This document shows positions 10,170 to 21,214 of a stretch of 64,000 nt of DNA, in pieces. The stretch lies in NCBI RefSeq assembly GCF_000259275.1, contig NC_017735.1, positions 310,001 through 374,000 on the forward strand, in the 5' to 3' direction. Under the pieces are notes generated by a model. It was given only the letters and a program-made list of their open reading frames with translations. It had not been told where the DNA came from and ran no database searches. This stretch comes from Helicobacter cetorum MIT 99-5656 (lineage in GTDB: Bacteria > Campylobacterota > Campylobacteria > Campylobacterales > Helicobacteraceae). Each line of letters opens with the position of its first letter. Position 1 is the stretch's first letter. The position numbers and the translations under genes were made by a program.

Positions 10170-10202
10170 TCAATCTAGGCTTTAGATTTGTTGCTTAATG
10201 AT

Positions 10203-10234
10203 AAGGGCATGTTTAATGCTCTTGTTATTTTTTT
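10203..10234 (+). terminator. Intrinsic terminator after rpmB
   Basis: AAGGGCAT and ATGCTCTT form an 8-bp stem (one G-U pair) around the loop GTTTA, followed by GTTA and a run of eight T. This is a classical rho-independent terminator just downstream of the L28 stop. Confidence 0.75.
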
Positions 10235-10374
10235 AAAAGTTGCCCATGTCCATACGAAGCTTCTTTAATTAAGAATAAGACAATTAGCTTGCATGAGCTA
10301 GACTTCATTATATTTAGGGTTTAGCCAAGATGAAAGATATTTTTCAAGAATTTATTTTGGTCTAGGAATTTGTT

Positions 10375-11511
10375 TTGTTTAAGAAATTAAAGTTTTTAAA
10401 AGTCAGGAAACGCAAGAAAAATCAGCCAGAAATCAATTTAAATTCAGAAATTTATAAACAATTTAAAGTTTTTAGGCTTCCGCTAGTTCTCATTCAAATA
10501 CTCGTGCTTATAGGCACTTTGGGATACTACGCCTTAGAGGACTACACGCTCATGCAAGCGTTTTTTCAAACCACTTACACCATGACTGCTACAGGCTTTG
10601 GAGCGTTAGATGAAAATAAGTTTGGAACCATAAGCATTTTCTTCACTTCTATTTTGATGTTTTGTGGGGCGGGGATTATTGCTTTTAGTGTGGCTATTTT
10701 AATTAGCGTTGTGAATAAGGGCACGCTTACAAGATTGATTAAGGAGAAAGGTATGGTTTATAAAATCGCACGCCTTAAAGACCACTATGTGATTTGCTAC
10801 CACAATGAATACACGATTGAGTTAAGCAAGCAGTTCCGCTCGGCTCAAATTCCTTTTGTAGTAGTGGATAATGACCCTAATTTTGAAGAAGAAGCTATCA
10901 AACACAAATACCCCTACTATATCATAGGCGACCCGCACACCAACATAACCATGCTCAAAACCCATTTAAGCAGCGCTAGGGGGGTAGTAGCCCTGTCTAA
11001 AACTTTACTTGTGAATGTGGCATTAATGGTGAGTGTGCGTTTATTTGAAAAAGAATTGAAACGCAAGCCTTACTACATTATTGCGAGTGCCCATAGTGAT
11101 GAAGGCTTAGAAAAATTAAAAAAATTAGGGGCTGATATGGTGGTTTCACCCACAAAACTTATGGCACAAAGAGTGAGTGCGATGGCGGTGCGTCCAGATA
11201 TGGAGAATATTTTAGAGCGTTTTATCAACAAAAAAGACACACTCTTAGATTTAGAAGAAGTGATTGTCCCAAAATACAGCTGGCTAGTGCTAAGGAAATT
11301 GAGAGAAGCCCATTTTAGGGATATTGCAAAAGCATTTGTGATTGGCATTATCCAAAAGGATGGCAAATACATCCCTATGCCAGATGGAGACACCATCATC
11401 GCAAGCGAATCAAAATTACTGATGATTGGCACTTCAGAAGGGGTCAAAGCCTGCAAGCAACTCATTGCTAGTAGACAAAAGCCCAAAGAAGTGGATTATG
11501 TCTCATTGTGA
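10375..11511 (+). CDS. Potassium channel with RCK (TrkA-N) domain
   Basis: Inner membrane two-TM K+ channel fused to a cytoplasmic regulatory domain, homologous to the H. pylori HpKchA channel, which is important for colonisation. The product is 378 residues, the same length, from a TTG start. Residues about 38-60 and 90-112 are membrane helices flanking the pore helix and the selectivity filter TTYTMTATGFG, an unusual filter matching the H. pylori one. The RCK/Rossmann domain follows (HYVICYHNEYTIEL, VVDNDPNFEEEA, GDPHTN) and then a TrkA-C-like domain. The TTG start is inferred from length and alignment. Confidence 0.92.
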   Translation: MFKKLKFLKVRKRKKNQPEINLNSEIYKQFKVFRLPLVLIQILVLIGTLGYYALEDYTLMQAFFQTTYTMTATGFGALDENKFGTISIFFTSILMFCGAGIIAFSVAILISVVNKGTLTRLIKEKGMVYKIARLKDHYVICYHNEYTIELSKQFRSAQIPFVVVDNDPNFEEEAIKHKYPYYIIGDPHTNITMLKTHLSSARGVVALSKTLLVNVALMVSVRLFEKELKRKPYYIIASAHSDEGLEKLKKLGADMVVSPTKLMAQRVSAMAVRPDMENILERFINKKDTLLDLEEVIVPKYSWLVLRKLREAHFRDIAKAFVIGIIQKDGKYIPMPDGDTIIASESKLLMIGTSEGVKACKQLIASRQKPKEVDYVSL

Positions 11512-11684
11512 CTTTTACATAAACCCTTTTTGATGCAAGCAAGAACTTTTATCCTAAGGCTTGTGTGATAATATAAAAATCACTAGAGAATATAAGACAA
11601 ACAAAAAACTCTCACTCAAACAAGGTGCAATGAGAGACAAAAAACAACCAAAAGTGTGTTGGGAAATTCCCAATACAACAAAAA

Positions 11685-11933
11685 CTAAGATTTCTTAGGA
11701 TTAGCTTCGGTTACCCTAATGATTCTACCCATAAAGTCAGTATTATCTAACTTGGCAATGGCTTCATTCGCATTCTCTTTTTGCATTTCCACAAAACCAA
11801 AACCCTTAGGTCTTTTGGTTTCTCTATCAGAAATGAGCTTGACGCTAAAAACCTCGCCAAACTGACTAAAAAGTTCCTTAACTTCCTCATTGGTCGCACT
11901 ATAAACTAAATTCCCCACATAAATATTTTTCAA
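11685..11933 (-). CDS. RRM-type RNA-binding protein
   Basis: An 82-residue protein consisting of one RNA recognition motif. RNP-2 is IYVGNL (residues 4-9) and RNP-1 is KGFGFVEM (near 43-50), with the aromatic residues that stack on RNA bases. Such small glycine-poor RRM proteins are found in epsilonproteobacteria and cyanobacteria; the RNA targets here are not known. Flanked by long non-coding gaps on both sides (173 and 418 bp), so probably monocistronic. A junction of two H. pylori synteny blocks lies just to its left. Confidence 0.9.
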   Translation of the reverse strand: MKNIYVGNLVYSATNEEVKELFSQFGEVFSVKLISDRETKRPKGFGFVEMQKENANEAIAKLDNTDFMGRIIRVTEANPKKS

Positions 11934-12351
11934 AATGAAATTCTCCGCTAGACTAAAAATAACAACTACTCACAAGAACATGATAAAGTTATAAAAAAGT
12001 AACACTCTTAAAAACCCAACACATCTAGAACTAGAAGTATGTCAAATTCTATCTACCGCTTGCTTAAAAAATCATAAAATTTTACCTGGGAATTTTAAAT
12101 ATTTTTAATCATTTTATTTTTTTCAAAAGCTACCACTAACCAATTGGAATAACACGCTATTGAAAACCCCCACCACCAGAAATAAAAGTTCAAGCTTAAA
12201 ATTGCACAAAGACCCTTCATGGACATGACTTAACTCATCTTGAGATTACAATCTATACTAAATTTTAAAAAAAGCTAAAATAACTTTTGAATGACAAAGA
12301 CTTCCGAGACTAACAGCTCCGATTTATTGAAGAGACAAACAGGGCTATAAT
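11934..12351. other. 418-bp gap without a recognisable gene
   Basis: AT-rich gap between the RRM gene and atpB, both on the minus strand. It would hold the RRM promoter and leader and the 3' end of the atpB transcript. I see no ORF, tRNA or convincing hairpin. A GC-richer patch near 12160-12245 (CCCCCACCACC and flanks) could belong to a small RNA, but nothing identifies one. Confidence 0.5.
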
Positions 12352-13032
12352 TTAATGCCCCTCATCTACTAAAACAGCCCCTGCCAAATACACATAAGTG
12401 AGAATCATAAAAACGAAAGCTTGTAAAATACCCATGAAAAAAAGAACCATAAAAGGTGCTACAGGAACTGCCCAAGGCACAAGCAAGAGCATGATAAGTA
12501 AAAACATGTCATCGCCCTTGATATTTCCAAACAAACGGAAGGATAAGGACACAATCCTAGAGAGATGCGAGATAATCTCAATAGGAAACATAAAAGGAGC
12601 GAGCCACTTCACGGGTCCTGCAAAATGAGCGAAATACCTAAAAAATCCATGCACCCTAATGCCTTCAAAATGATAATAAAAAAACACAATAAGTGCCAAA
12701 ACCAGCGTGAAGCTCCAACTAGCTGTAGGCGATTCAAAACCAGGAATGATGCCTATCATATTAGAAAAGAAGACATACAAAGCAATCGTGCCAGCTAGGG
12801 GAAAATATTTGCGAGCCAATTCTTCGCCTATAATATCCTTAGCTACACCCAAAATGGCACTAATAATCGTTTCATATACATTCTGTAAGCCCATAGGCAC
12901 CATTTGCATCTTGCGTGATGCACCAAGAGAGATAAAAAGCGTTAAAACCGCTGTCAAAACAACATAAAATCCGGTAATAAAATCATGATTAGAGCTAAAG
13001 AAGTTAGCAAAAGTAAATAATCTATGTTCCAT
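12352..13032 (-). CDS. atpB: ATP synthase F0 subunit a
   Basis: Membrane subunit a of the F-type ATP synthase, which forms the proton half-channels facing the c ring. The 226 residues, 5-6 membrane helices and the segment [14 protein letters not shown] carrying the essential arginine are as expected. The C-terminal [16 protein letters not shown] is also typical. As in H. pylori it stands alone next to guaB, away from the main atp operon. Confidence 0.95.
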   Translation of the reverse strand: MEHRLFTFANFFSSNHDFITGFYVVLTAVLTLFISLGASRKMQMVPMGLQNVYETIISAILGVAKDIIGEELARKYFPLAGTIALYVFFSNMIGIIPGFESPTASWSFTLVLALIVFFYYHFEGIRVHGFFRYFAHFAGPVKWLAPFMFPIEIISHLSRIVSLSFRLFGNIKGDDMFLLIMLLLVPWAVPVAPFMVLFFMGILQAFVFMILTYVYLAGAVLVDEGH

Positions 13033-13088
13033 GAAAAAGTTTCTTAAGCCTTATTGAAAATGAAATTTCTTAATTGTAGCAACTAAGT

Positions 13089-13128
13089 TTTAAAAACTCA
13101 TTAAACTAGGCTTTTTAACGAGTTTTTT
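13089..13128. terminator. Possible bidirectional terminator between guaB and atpB
   Basis: AAAAACTC (13092-13099) can pair with GAGTTTTT (13120-13127) around an AT-rich interior that pairs further apart from one mismatch. It is low in G+C, and the T-run on either strand is part of the stem, so its strength is uncertain. Confidence 0.3.
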
Positions 13129-13156
13129 AATGATCTGTCTTGTTTTTTCTCAAAAT

Positions 13157-14605
<1,449 letters not shown>

Positions 14606-14615
14606 TTATCCTTAT

Positions 14616-15977
14616 TCAATCAAATTTTAGATTTAATTCTTGCTCTAGGGCATAGGAAACATCTAAGAGACTTTGCTCATCAAAAGCCTTAGAAATAAAT
14701 TGCATTCCTATGGGTAAGCCTAAAGAGTCTTTAGCTACAGGTAAAGAAAGAGCGGGTAAGCCACTAAGATTTGCCCCTATAGTATAAATGTCGCTTAAAT
14801 ACATGTCTAATGGGCTTGCATGATGGTTAAATAAGGGAGCAGTCGTTGGGGCAACGGGTGTAAAAATCAAATCCACTTCTTCAAAAATCTTATTGTATTG
14901 CTCTTTTATCATCAAACGCACCTGTTGAGCCTTCAAGTAATAGGCATCATAATAGCCACTACTTAATACAAAATTTCCTAGCATGATACGGCGTTTCACT
15001 TCATCGCCAAAACCCTCGCTACGACTCTTAAGATAAAGCTCTTTTAAATCTTTCACATTTTCAGCCCTTCTCCCATAACGCACCCCATCAAATCTGGCTA
15101 AATTTGAACTCGCTTCAGCTGTGCTAATGATGTAATAAATAGAGATTTGATAATGAGAATCTAGCATGTCTTTTTCTATAATCTCATGCCCCATTTCTTT
15201 TAGAGCTTTAATCGTGTTTTCATAAGCAAGTTGCACTTCCTTACTTGCATCTCTAATATGGTCTTTTAACACAGCGATTTTAAAACGCTTCTCTCTACTG
15301 AGATTTTTAAAGGTTTGAGTGGGTTCTAAAGAAGCACTCGTAGAATCCTTATGGTCATGCCCACTAATAGCGTCAAATAAAATAGAAGCATCTTCTACGG
15401 TTTGTGTGATAGGCCCGATTTGGTCAAAACTAGAGCAATACGCCACAAGTCCATAACGGCTCACTCTTCCATAAGTAGGTTTTAATCCCACACACCCACA
15501 ATAGCTTGCTGGCTGTCTAATAGATCCCCCCGTATCGCTCCCTAAGGCTGCAATAGCTAAGCCACCTGCAACTGCAGCAGCACTCCCCCCACTACTACCG
15601 CCTGGCACTCTATTTTTATCTCGTGGGTTTTTGGTAATCCCATAGCAACTAGATTCAGTGGTGCTTCCCATAGCAAATTCGTCCATATTAGAAAGCCCAA
15701 ATCCTGCCATATTATTTTGGTGCAATCTCTCAATTACACTAGCGTTATAAGGGGCGATATAACCTTGTAAAATCCTGCTTGAGCAAGTTATCTCCCACCC
15801 CTTAACATTAATATTGTCTTTAATAAGAATAGGCACACCACTAGCACTAGCACCATTAATGCTAGGAGCTTTAATATAAGCGTTCAAGTCTGAAGCCTTA
15901 ACCTTGGTATCAATCTCATTTTTAAGCGTTTCTAATTCTTGTTGTGATAAAGAAAGGGCTTGTTTTAAAGTAATCAT
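14616..15977 (-). CDS. gatA: Glu-tRNA(Gln)/Asp-tRNA(Asn) amidotransferase subunit A
   Basis: Amidase subunit of GatCAB, which releases ammonia from glutamine to amidate Glu-tRNA(Gln) and Asp-tRNA(Asn). Helicobacter needs it because it lacks canonical routes for these tRNAs. 453 residues. The amidase Ser-cisSer-Lys triad is visible: [13 protein letters not shown] supplies Lys, and [16 protein letters not shown] with [12 protein letters not shown] supplies the serines. Length and gene context match H. pylori. Confidence 0.96.
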   Translation of the reverse strand: MITLKQALSLSQQELETLKNEIDTKVKASDLNAYIKAPSINGASASGVPILIKDNINVKGWEITCSSRILQGYIAPYNASVIERLHQNNMAGFGLSNMDEFAMGSTTESSCYGITKNPRDKNRVPGGSSGGSAAAVAGGLAIAALGSDTGGSIRQPASYCGCVGLKPTYGRVSRYGLVAYCSSFDQIGPITQTVEDASILFDAISGHDHKDSTSASLEPTQTFKNLSREKRFKIAVLKDHIRDASKEVQLAYENTIKALKEMGHEIIEKDMLDSHYQISIYYIISTAEASSNLARFDGVRYGRRAENVKDLKELYLKSRSEGFGDEVKRRIMLGNFVLSSGYYDAYYLKAQQVRLMIKEQYNKIFEEVDLIFTPVAPTTAPLFNHHASPLDMYLSDIYTIGANLSGLPALSLPVAKDSLGLPIGMQFISKAFDEQSLLDVSYALEQELNLKFD

Positions 15978-16037
15978 ATTGCTTAGCCTTACAAAAAATT
16001 TAATGCGTAGTGTAACATGCTTAAAGTCAAAACGAGC

Positions 16038-16628
16038 TTATAGAAGCGTTTTTAAAAAACATTCCAAGTGGTGTTGTAAATCTTTTAAACTAGAGCTATT
16101 ATCTATGACATAATCACTCATCAAGCGTTTTTGCTCTATATCCATTTGGCATTCAAGGCGTTGTAATATTTTAACTTCTTTGAGTTTGTCTCGCTCTAAA
16201 ATGCGTTTAATTTGCAAAGCTCTAGGCGTATAGATTAAGACTACCTTACTGACAGGATAGTGTTCTTTGCCCCCCACTTCAAAAAATAAGGGAATATCCA
16301 AAAAATATGGTTTATTAAGCGTATCTAACAAAAGCGCCTCTTTTAACATCATCTCACGAATTAAAGGGTGCAAGAATTTCTCTAACCACTCTAATTTTGT
16401 CTTATCGCTAAAAACAATAGCCCCAAGCTTTTTTCTATCAAGAATATCATTTTCTAAAATATCTAATCCAAAATGTTTAGCAATTACTAGGCGCTGCTCT
16501 TGCAACAATTGATGAGCGATTTTATCTGCATCTAGGACTTTATAACCTTGCGATTCTAGCAAACTAGCCGTTGTGCTTTTACCTGTGCCAATACCCCCTG
16601 TTAGGGCGATAGCGTTTTTTAAAATCAT
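16038..16628 (-). CDS. coaE: Dephospho-CoA kinase
   Basis: Final step of CoA synthesis: phosphorylates the 3'-hydroxyl of dephospho-CoA. I use the ATG at 16628 (196 residues), one base after the speE stop, because the P-loop ALTGGIGTGKST then falls at residues 7-18 as in the family; the longer reading frame only adds speE antiframe sequence. The DADKIAHQLL and LDIPLFFEVG segments are also family motifs. Likely co-transcribed with speE. Confidence 0.94.
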   Translation of the reverse strand: MILKNAIALTGGIGTGKSTTASLLESQGYKVLDADKIAHQLLQEQRLVIAKHFGLDILENDILDRKKLGAIVFSDKTKLEWLEKFLHPLIREMMLKEALLLDTLNKPYFLDIPLFFEVGGKEHYPVSKVVLIYTPRALQIKRILERDKLKEVKILQRLECQMDIEQKRLMSDYVIDNSSSLKDLQHHLECFLKTLL

Positions 16629-16629
16629 T

Positions 16630-17418
16630 TTAAGATTTGATAATACCTTTAAAAACTTCTTGTAAATTCTTAGGTAGAGCAAACGAAGCCCTATGAATAT
16701 CTTCGTTGTAGTATCTTACATTTTCTAAAGTCTCTATTTTCTGCGTGCTTAAATCTTTCAAAGGGTGGATTTCTTTAGAAGCATAAATATAACCCTTATT
16801 ACTCAATATCCTTAAAGGAGCTACAAAAGGCATAACAATAGGAAAAAACTCGCCCATGTTTTTGAGAGCATTTTGCATGCTAACATGCTCTAATAGGGGG
16901 TGTTTAGCTACAGAAATCAACACGCCATCTTTTTGAAGCATTCTTTTAAGGGCATCTATTTGGTGTGTGTTGGGTTCTTCTAAACAAAAAATCAAATCAT
17001 ACTTTTTAATCTCTAAGTCTAGGAGCTGTTTAGCATGCGTAAAATTCTTATCGTTTTTGACTTCATGAAAATGGGGGAAAAAACTAATAAAACTATCTAA
17101 AATTTTTTCATCAGCTTGCACAAAATCTATATGTGTTTCGTATTTAAAAAGCTGGTGGGCTAATTCTAAATCAAAGCCCCCTATGATTAAAACTTGGTGG
17201 AGTTCTCTCTTGGTGCAACCCCCCATATGAGCGAGTAATTCACTTTCAATGTGTAAGAAATTTTTAAATAACAACTGATGGTTTAACATAGCGATTTCGC
17301 CAAAATCCTTAGACTTAAAAATCTCCAAAATGTTTTGTTCGCTTCTTACATCTAATAATTTAGCTTCTATAGTGTATTCTTTACGCAAATACGGCGTGAT
17401 TTCTTGGGTTATCCACAT
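16630..17418 (-). CDS. speE: Spermidine synthase-like protein
   Basis: Polyamine aminopropyltransferase fold, 262 residues, at the position of H. pylori speE. The Rossmann motif [17 protein letters not shown] corresponds to the nucleotide-binding glycine loop, and [11 protein letters not shown] to the region holding the catalytic Asp in canonical enzymes. The classic GGGDG sequence is degenerate here (IGGFD), as in the Helicobacter proteins. Substrate use is therefore inferred from orthology rather than from intact motifs. Immediately upstream of coaE. Confidence 0.85.
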   Translation of the reverse strand: MWITQEITPYLRKEYTIEAKLLDVRSEQNILEIFKSKDFGEIAMLNHQLLFKNFLHIESELLAHMGGCTKRELHQVLIIGGFDLELAHQLFKYETHIDFVQADEKILDSFISFFPHFHEVKNDKNFTHAKQLLDLEIKKYDLIFCLEEPNTHQIDALKRMLQKDGVLISVAKHPLLEHVSMQNALKNMGEFFPIVMPFVAPLRILSNKGYIYASKEIHPLKDLSTQKIETLENVRYYNEDIHRASFALPKNLQEVFKGIIKS

Positions 17419-17522
17419 GAATATTCCTTTAATAATATTAGATTATTTGATTTGTGATGTATTTTTACAAATAATAACATACTACCCAAAATATCTAAAC
17501 CATTACCATACAGACCCCATTT

Positions 17523-18338
17523 TCACTTAAGACATTCTAAAAACAATTCCGTATAGCTCTTAAAACGCCCTTTTTTAAAATCTAAATTAATGCTAATAGC
17601 TCTGTGTTGACTATCTAGTTTATCCACAGAACGCTTTTTTAACACCATTTGACACTTTTGAATGTTTATCGCACTCACATCTCTATCCCCTAGTATCAAA
17701 TAAACATTATCGCTCTTTTTTTCTAACTGAAACGCTTCATAAAAGGGTCTTAAGCTAAGATTACTTTTATTCTTGGTGTAAACATACGAAAAGATTTTGC
17801 CCTTAAGTTGCATGATTTGAGTTTTAGTGTTATCAAAGGCAAAAGTTTGGATTTGTCGCTCTTTATTGTGTTTGTTTTGTTGATTCAAAAAACGCTTCAA
17901 AGCCTTAGATTTCACTTCTATAAAAAACTTACTGCCATTTTTACTAACCATAACATCTCTGTCCTTTAAAGGGTAAAAGCTCTGTTGTGAGTATTCAATC
18001 CATTTTATCCCCTTTCTAGGTTGGTATAAAAACGGACTTTTTTCCTTATCTCTAGTGTTTTGTTCATTCAATAAATACAAGGAAGTTTCTTCGTTTAAAA
18101 AGTCTTCTTGGTTATAGACTGATTGAGCATTAGTCTCATCTGTAGTTCTATAGCTCTCATCTTTCAAAAGTGATTCGCTGATGACTTTATAATCAGAGTC
18201 CACATAACTAGGGCGTCTAGAACCATCATTTTCATGCTGATGAACTCGTTTTTGCATCTTTATAAAACTCTCTTGTGAGCAAGCTAGAAAACACCCTACA
18301 ACAATCATGACTACGCCCATTTTTTTCACCAAAAACAA
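17523..18338 (-). CDS. Predicted lipoprotein of unknown function
   Basis: A 271-residue protein whose N-terminus MFLVKKMGVVMIVVGCFLACSQ has a basic start, a hydrophobic core and the lipobox FLAC, so an envelope lipoprotein is likely. The TTG at 18338 is preceded by AAGGG at proper spacing; an ATG at 18320 is the alternative. The region after the signal is polar and disordered-looking (about residues 30-100); the second half looks globular. It matches the hypothetical protein between speE and der in H. pylori. I recognise no domain. Divergent from der. Confidence 0.75.
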   Translation of the reverse strand: MFLVKKMGVVMIVVGCFLACSQESFIKMQKRVHQHENDGSRRPSYVDSDYKVISESLLKDESYRTTDETNAQSVYNQEDFLNEETSLYLLNEQNTRDKEKSPFLYQPRKGIKWIEYSQQSFYPLKDRDVMVSKNGSKFFIEVKSKALKRFLNQQNKHNKERQIQTFAFDNTKTQIMQLKGKIFSYVYTKNKSNLSLRPFYEAFQLEKKSDNVYLILGDRDVSAINIQKCQMVLKKRSVDKLDSQHRAISINLDFKKGRFKSYTELFLECLK

Positions 18339-18411
18339 TGCTAGACCCTTATTTAAGCTTTAATCACTATAATTTTAATCTAATTTTGATTAAAGTGAAA
18401 CTACAAAACAG

Positions 18412-19818
18412 ATGAAAACAAATCATAAAACTTTAAAAACCATTGCCATTTTAGGGCAACCTAATGTAGGCAAAAGCTCTTTATTTAACCGCCTAGCTAA
18501 AGAAAGAATCGCTATCACTTCTGATTTTGCCGGCACCACACGAGATATTAATAGGCGAAAGATTTTCCTAAATGAAAGCGAAGTGGAGTTGCTAGACACA
18601 GGCGGAATGGATAAAAATGTTGTTCTATCTAAAGAAATCAAAACCTTTAATTTAAAAGCCGCTCAAATGAGCGATTTGATTTTGTATGTCGTAGATGGTA
18701 AATCTATCCCAGATGATGATGATATTAAGCTTTTTAGAGAAATTTTTAAAATCAATCCTAATTGCTTTTTAGTTATCAACAAAATTGATAATGACAGAGA
18801 AAAAGAGCGTGCATATGCGTTTGCTTCTTTTGGTGTTTCAAGCCACAGAAGCTTCAATATCTCAGTCTCACACAACAGGGGCATAAACACATTGATTAAT
18901 GCCATATTGAATGAATTAAATCTCTTGCCAAATTTAAAAGAAGATGATGATTTAGATATTTTAGAAAGCTTAGAAGCCCCTATCATTGAAAACAAAGAAT
19001 TAGAAAGCGAAAATGAAGAAGAAATCATTCAGGTAGGTATTATCGGACGGGTGAATGTAGGCAAAAGCTCGCTACTAAACGCGCTCACACAAAAAGAAAG
19101 AAGCATTGTCTCTAATCTCGCTGGCACAACCATTGACCCTATAGATGAAACCATTCTAGTAGAAAATCAAAAAATTTGCTTTGTAGATACTGCTGGTATT
19201 AGACATAGGGGCAAAATTTTAGGCATTGAAAAATACGCCCTAGAACGCACCAAAAAAGCCTTAGAAAAATCTCATATCGTGCTGTTAGTTTTAGATGTGA
19301 GTGCTCCTTTTGTAGAATTAGATGAAAAGATTAGCTCTTTAGCTGATAAACACTCCTTAGGTATCATTCTTATTTTAAATAAATGGGATATTCGCTACGC
19401 CCCTTATGAAGAGATTATGGCTACTTTGAAGCGAAAATTCCGCTTTTTAGAATACGCCCCCATTATCACAACAAGTTGCTTAAAAACACGCCACATTGAT
19501 GAAATCAAGCATAAAATTATAGAAGTCTATCAATATTTTTCTAAACGTATTCCTACAAGCTTGCTTAATAGTGTGATTACTCAAGCCACTCAAAAGCACC
19601 CCCTACCAAGTGATGGTGGCAAACTCGTTAAAATTTATTATGCCACGCAATTTGACACTAAACCCCCACAATTCTCACTAGTGATGAATCGCCCCAAAGC
19701 CTTGCACTTCAGCTACAAACGCTATTTAATTAACACCCTAAGAAAAGAATTTAATTTTCTAGGCACACCCTTAATCATCAATGCCAAGGATAAAAAGAGC
19801 GAGAAGACTAATTCTTGA
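18412..19818 (+). CDS. der: Ribosome assembly GTPase Der (EngA)
   Basis: Tandem-GTPase essential for 50S subunit maturation. 468 residues. The first G domain has [15 protein letters not shown] and NKID; an acidic linker ([19 protein letters not shown]) follows, then a second G domain with [15 protein letters not shown] and NKWD, and a C-terminal KH-like domain ([18 protein letters not shown]). All nucleotide-binding motifs are intact. Confidence 0.97.
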   Translation: MKTNHKTLKTIAILGQPNVGKSSLFNRLAKERIAITSDFAGTTRDINRRKIFLNESEVELLDTGGMDKNVVLSKEIKTFNLKAAQMSDLILYVVDGKSIPDDDDIKLFREIFKINPNCFLVINKIDNDREKERAYAFASFGVSSHRSFNISVSHNRGINTLINAILNELNLLPNLKEDDDLDILESLEAPIIENKELESENEEEIIQVGIIGRVNVGKSSLLNALTQKERSIVSNLAGTTIDPIDETILVENQKICFVDTAGIRHRGKILGIEKYALERTKKALEKSHIVLLVLDVSAPFVELDEKISSLADKHSLGIILILNKWDIRYAPYEEIMATLKRKFRFLEYAPIITTSCLKTRHIDEIKHKIIEVYQYFSKRIPTSLLNSVITQATQKHPLPSDGGKLVKIYYATQFDTKPPQFSLVMNRPKALHFSYKRYLINTLRKEFNFLGTPLIINAKDKKSEKTNS

Positions 19819-19960
19819 TATTAAGACCAGCCCCCCATTAAATAGCGTTACCTTGCTTGATTTATCTTTAGGATTTGATTATAATTGCGACTCATAGTAA
19901 GTCAAGCAAAGTGGTAAATCGCTTGTGTTTTGAACATTTATTAAAAAGGGGTTATTCAAA

Positions 19961-20245
19961 ATGAATAAATCAGAGTTTATTGATTTAGTTAAGGAATCAG
20001 GTGAGTTTGGCAGTAAAAAAGAAGCAGAAAATGCAATAAACGCCTTTACATTAGCGGTAGAGACAGCCTTAAGCAAGGGTGAGAGCGTAGAATTAATCGG
20101 TTTTGGAAAGTTTGAGACCGCAGAACAAAAAGGTAAAGAAGGTAAAGTTCCTGGAACTGGTAAAACTTATAAGACAGAAGATAAGCGGGTGCCTAAATTC
20201 AAGCCTGGCAAGATTCTTAAACAAAAGGTTGAAGAGGGCAAGTAA
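19961..20245 (+). CDS. hup: DNA-binding protein HU
   Basis: Nucleoid-associated HU protein, 94 residues, starting MNKSEFIDLVKESGEFGSKK after the ribosome binding site AAGGGG. The HU/IHF family motif is visible as GFGKFETAEQKGKEGKVPGT, followed by the DNA-wrapping arm and VPKFKPGK. It is the single HU of H. pylori at the same position, next to the tRNA-Arg gene. Confidence 0.96.
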   Translation: MNKSEFIDLVKESGEFGSKKEAENAINAFTLAVETALSKGESVELIGFGKFETAEQKGKEGKVPGTGKTYKTEDKRVPKFKPGKILKQKVEEGK

Positions 20246-20272
20246 GCCTTTTTTAGCCCGCTTATTTTTTTC
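20240..20272 (+). terminator. Probable terminator after hup
   Basis: AAGTAAGC pairs with GCTTATTT (one G-U) around a 12-nt loop and runs into seven T. A competing GGGC/GCCC pairing exists. It overlaps the hup stop codon and precedes the tRNA gene. Confidence 0.5.
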
Positions 20273-20285
20273 TGTAATACTGAAT

Positions 20286-20362
20286 GTCCTTGTAGCTCAG
20301 CTGGATAGAGCGTACGATTCCTAATCGTAAGGTCGTGGGTTCGAATCCCGCCAAGGACACCA
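20286..20362 (+). tRNA. tRNA-Arg (anticodon CCT)
   Basis: 77-nt cloverleaf. Acceptor stem GTCCTTG/CAAGGAC with discriminator A and an encoded CCA. The D-loop has GCTCAGCTGGATAGAGC. The anticodon stem TACGA/TCGTA holds the loop TTCCTAA, giving anticodon CCT, which reads AGG. The T-arm has GTGGGTTCGAATCCCGC. All invariant bases look normal. Confidence 0.95.
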
Positions 20363-20536
20363 CCTTGAAGAGTTCAGTTCTTTTCTCAATAAATTTTTTA
20401 CCCTAGATAGACCATTTGATTAGGCGGATTTATATTTCCCCAATCCTATTTTTCCCCCATTCCTTTGAAACACAAATCAAACTTGTCATTTTCTAACTTT
20501 TACAACTTAATTAAACATGACAAATCAATCCAAAAA

Positions 20537-20545
20537 TGATATAAT
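20537..20545 (+). promoter_or_regulatory. Extended -10 promoter for the lipoprotein-fadL cluster
   Basis: TGATATAAT is a perfect extended -10 (TGn-TATAAT), 33 bp before the ATG at 20579, with AAGGA as ribosome binding site between. Several genes on the same strand follow with short gaps or overlaps. Confidence 0.65.
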
Positions 20546-20578
20546 ATCCCCAATGAACTCACATTAAGGACAACATTC

Positions 20579-21187
20579 ATGCGTTTACATTCTGCCTTTC
20601 TCGGTATTAATTCATTGCTTGTGGTAACTCTTTTGATGAGTGGTTGCAGTCTTTTTAAAAAACGCAACTCTGGCAACGCTCAACTTATTCCCCCTTCAGC
20701 TAATGGATTGCAAGCCCCCATTTATCCTCCGACTAATTTTACCCCTAGAAAGAGCGTTCAGCCCTTTCCAAGCTCTCGTCTTGAAAACAATAACCAGCCA
20801 ATCATTAGTTCTAATCCTACTAATGCCATTCCTAACACCCCTATTCTTACGCCTAATAATGTTATTGAGTTGAGTGCTGTGGGTATGGGTGTCGCTCCAG
20901 AGTCTACTATTTCGCCTTCACAAGCTCTGGCTCTAGCCAAGCGAGCGGCTATCGTGGATGGCTATCGTCAGTTAGGTGAAAAAATGTATGGCATTAGAGT
21001 GAACGCTCAAGACACCGTGAAGGATATGATTTTACAAAATTCTGTGATTAAAACTAAGGTGAACGCCCTTATTCGTAACGCTGAAATCACTGAGACCATC
21101 TATAAAGACGGCTTGTGTCAAGTGAGCATGGAGCTTAAATTAGATGGTAGGATTTGGTATCGTATTTTAAGCGGAGCTAGAGGATAG
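20579..21187 (+). CDS. LPP20/FlgP-like outer membrane lipoprotein
   Basis: A 202-residue lipoprotein: signal MRLHSAFLGINSLLVVTLLM then the lipobox MSGC (Cys near residue 23). A Pro/Asn-rich linker spans about residues 30-95. The C-terminal half, AVGMGVAPESTISPSQALAL through AAIVDGYRQLGEKMYGIRV and VSMELKLDGRIW, is the LPP20-type fold. In Campylobacter this fold is FlgP, which builds a disk around the flagellar motor under the outer membrane. The FlgP assignment is inference from fold, lipobox and the partner gene downstream; another LPP20 family member is the alternative. Confidence 0.75.
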   Translation: MRLHSAFLGINSLLVVTLLMSGCSLFKKRNSGNAQLIPPSANGLQAPIYPPTNFTPRKSVQPFPSSRLENNNQPIISSNPTNAIPNTPILTPNNVIELSAVGMGVAPESTISPSQALALAKRAAIVDGYRQLGEKMYGIRVNAQDTVKDMILQNSVIKTKVNALIRNAEITETIYKDGLCQVSMELKLDGRIWYRILSGARG

Positions 21188-21214
21188 ACTTCAATACGCT
21201 TCATAAAATATCGC

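Noticed and set aside
12160..12245. Small RNA gene in the gap between the RRM gene and atpB
   Set aside because: No stable stem or terminator and no known RNA signature; only slightly higher G+C.
16000..16100. The N-terminal 18-residue extension of coaE and similar long starts for coaX, gmhB and mraY
   Set aside because: The extra residues lie over neighbouring genes or lack a ribosome binding site, and family members begin at the internal ATG; shorter starts were chosen.
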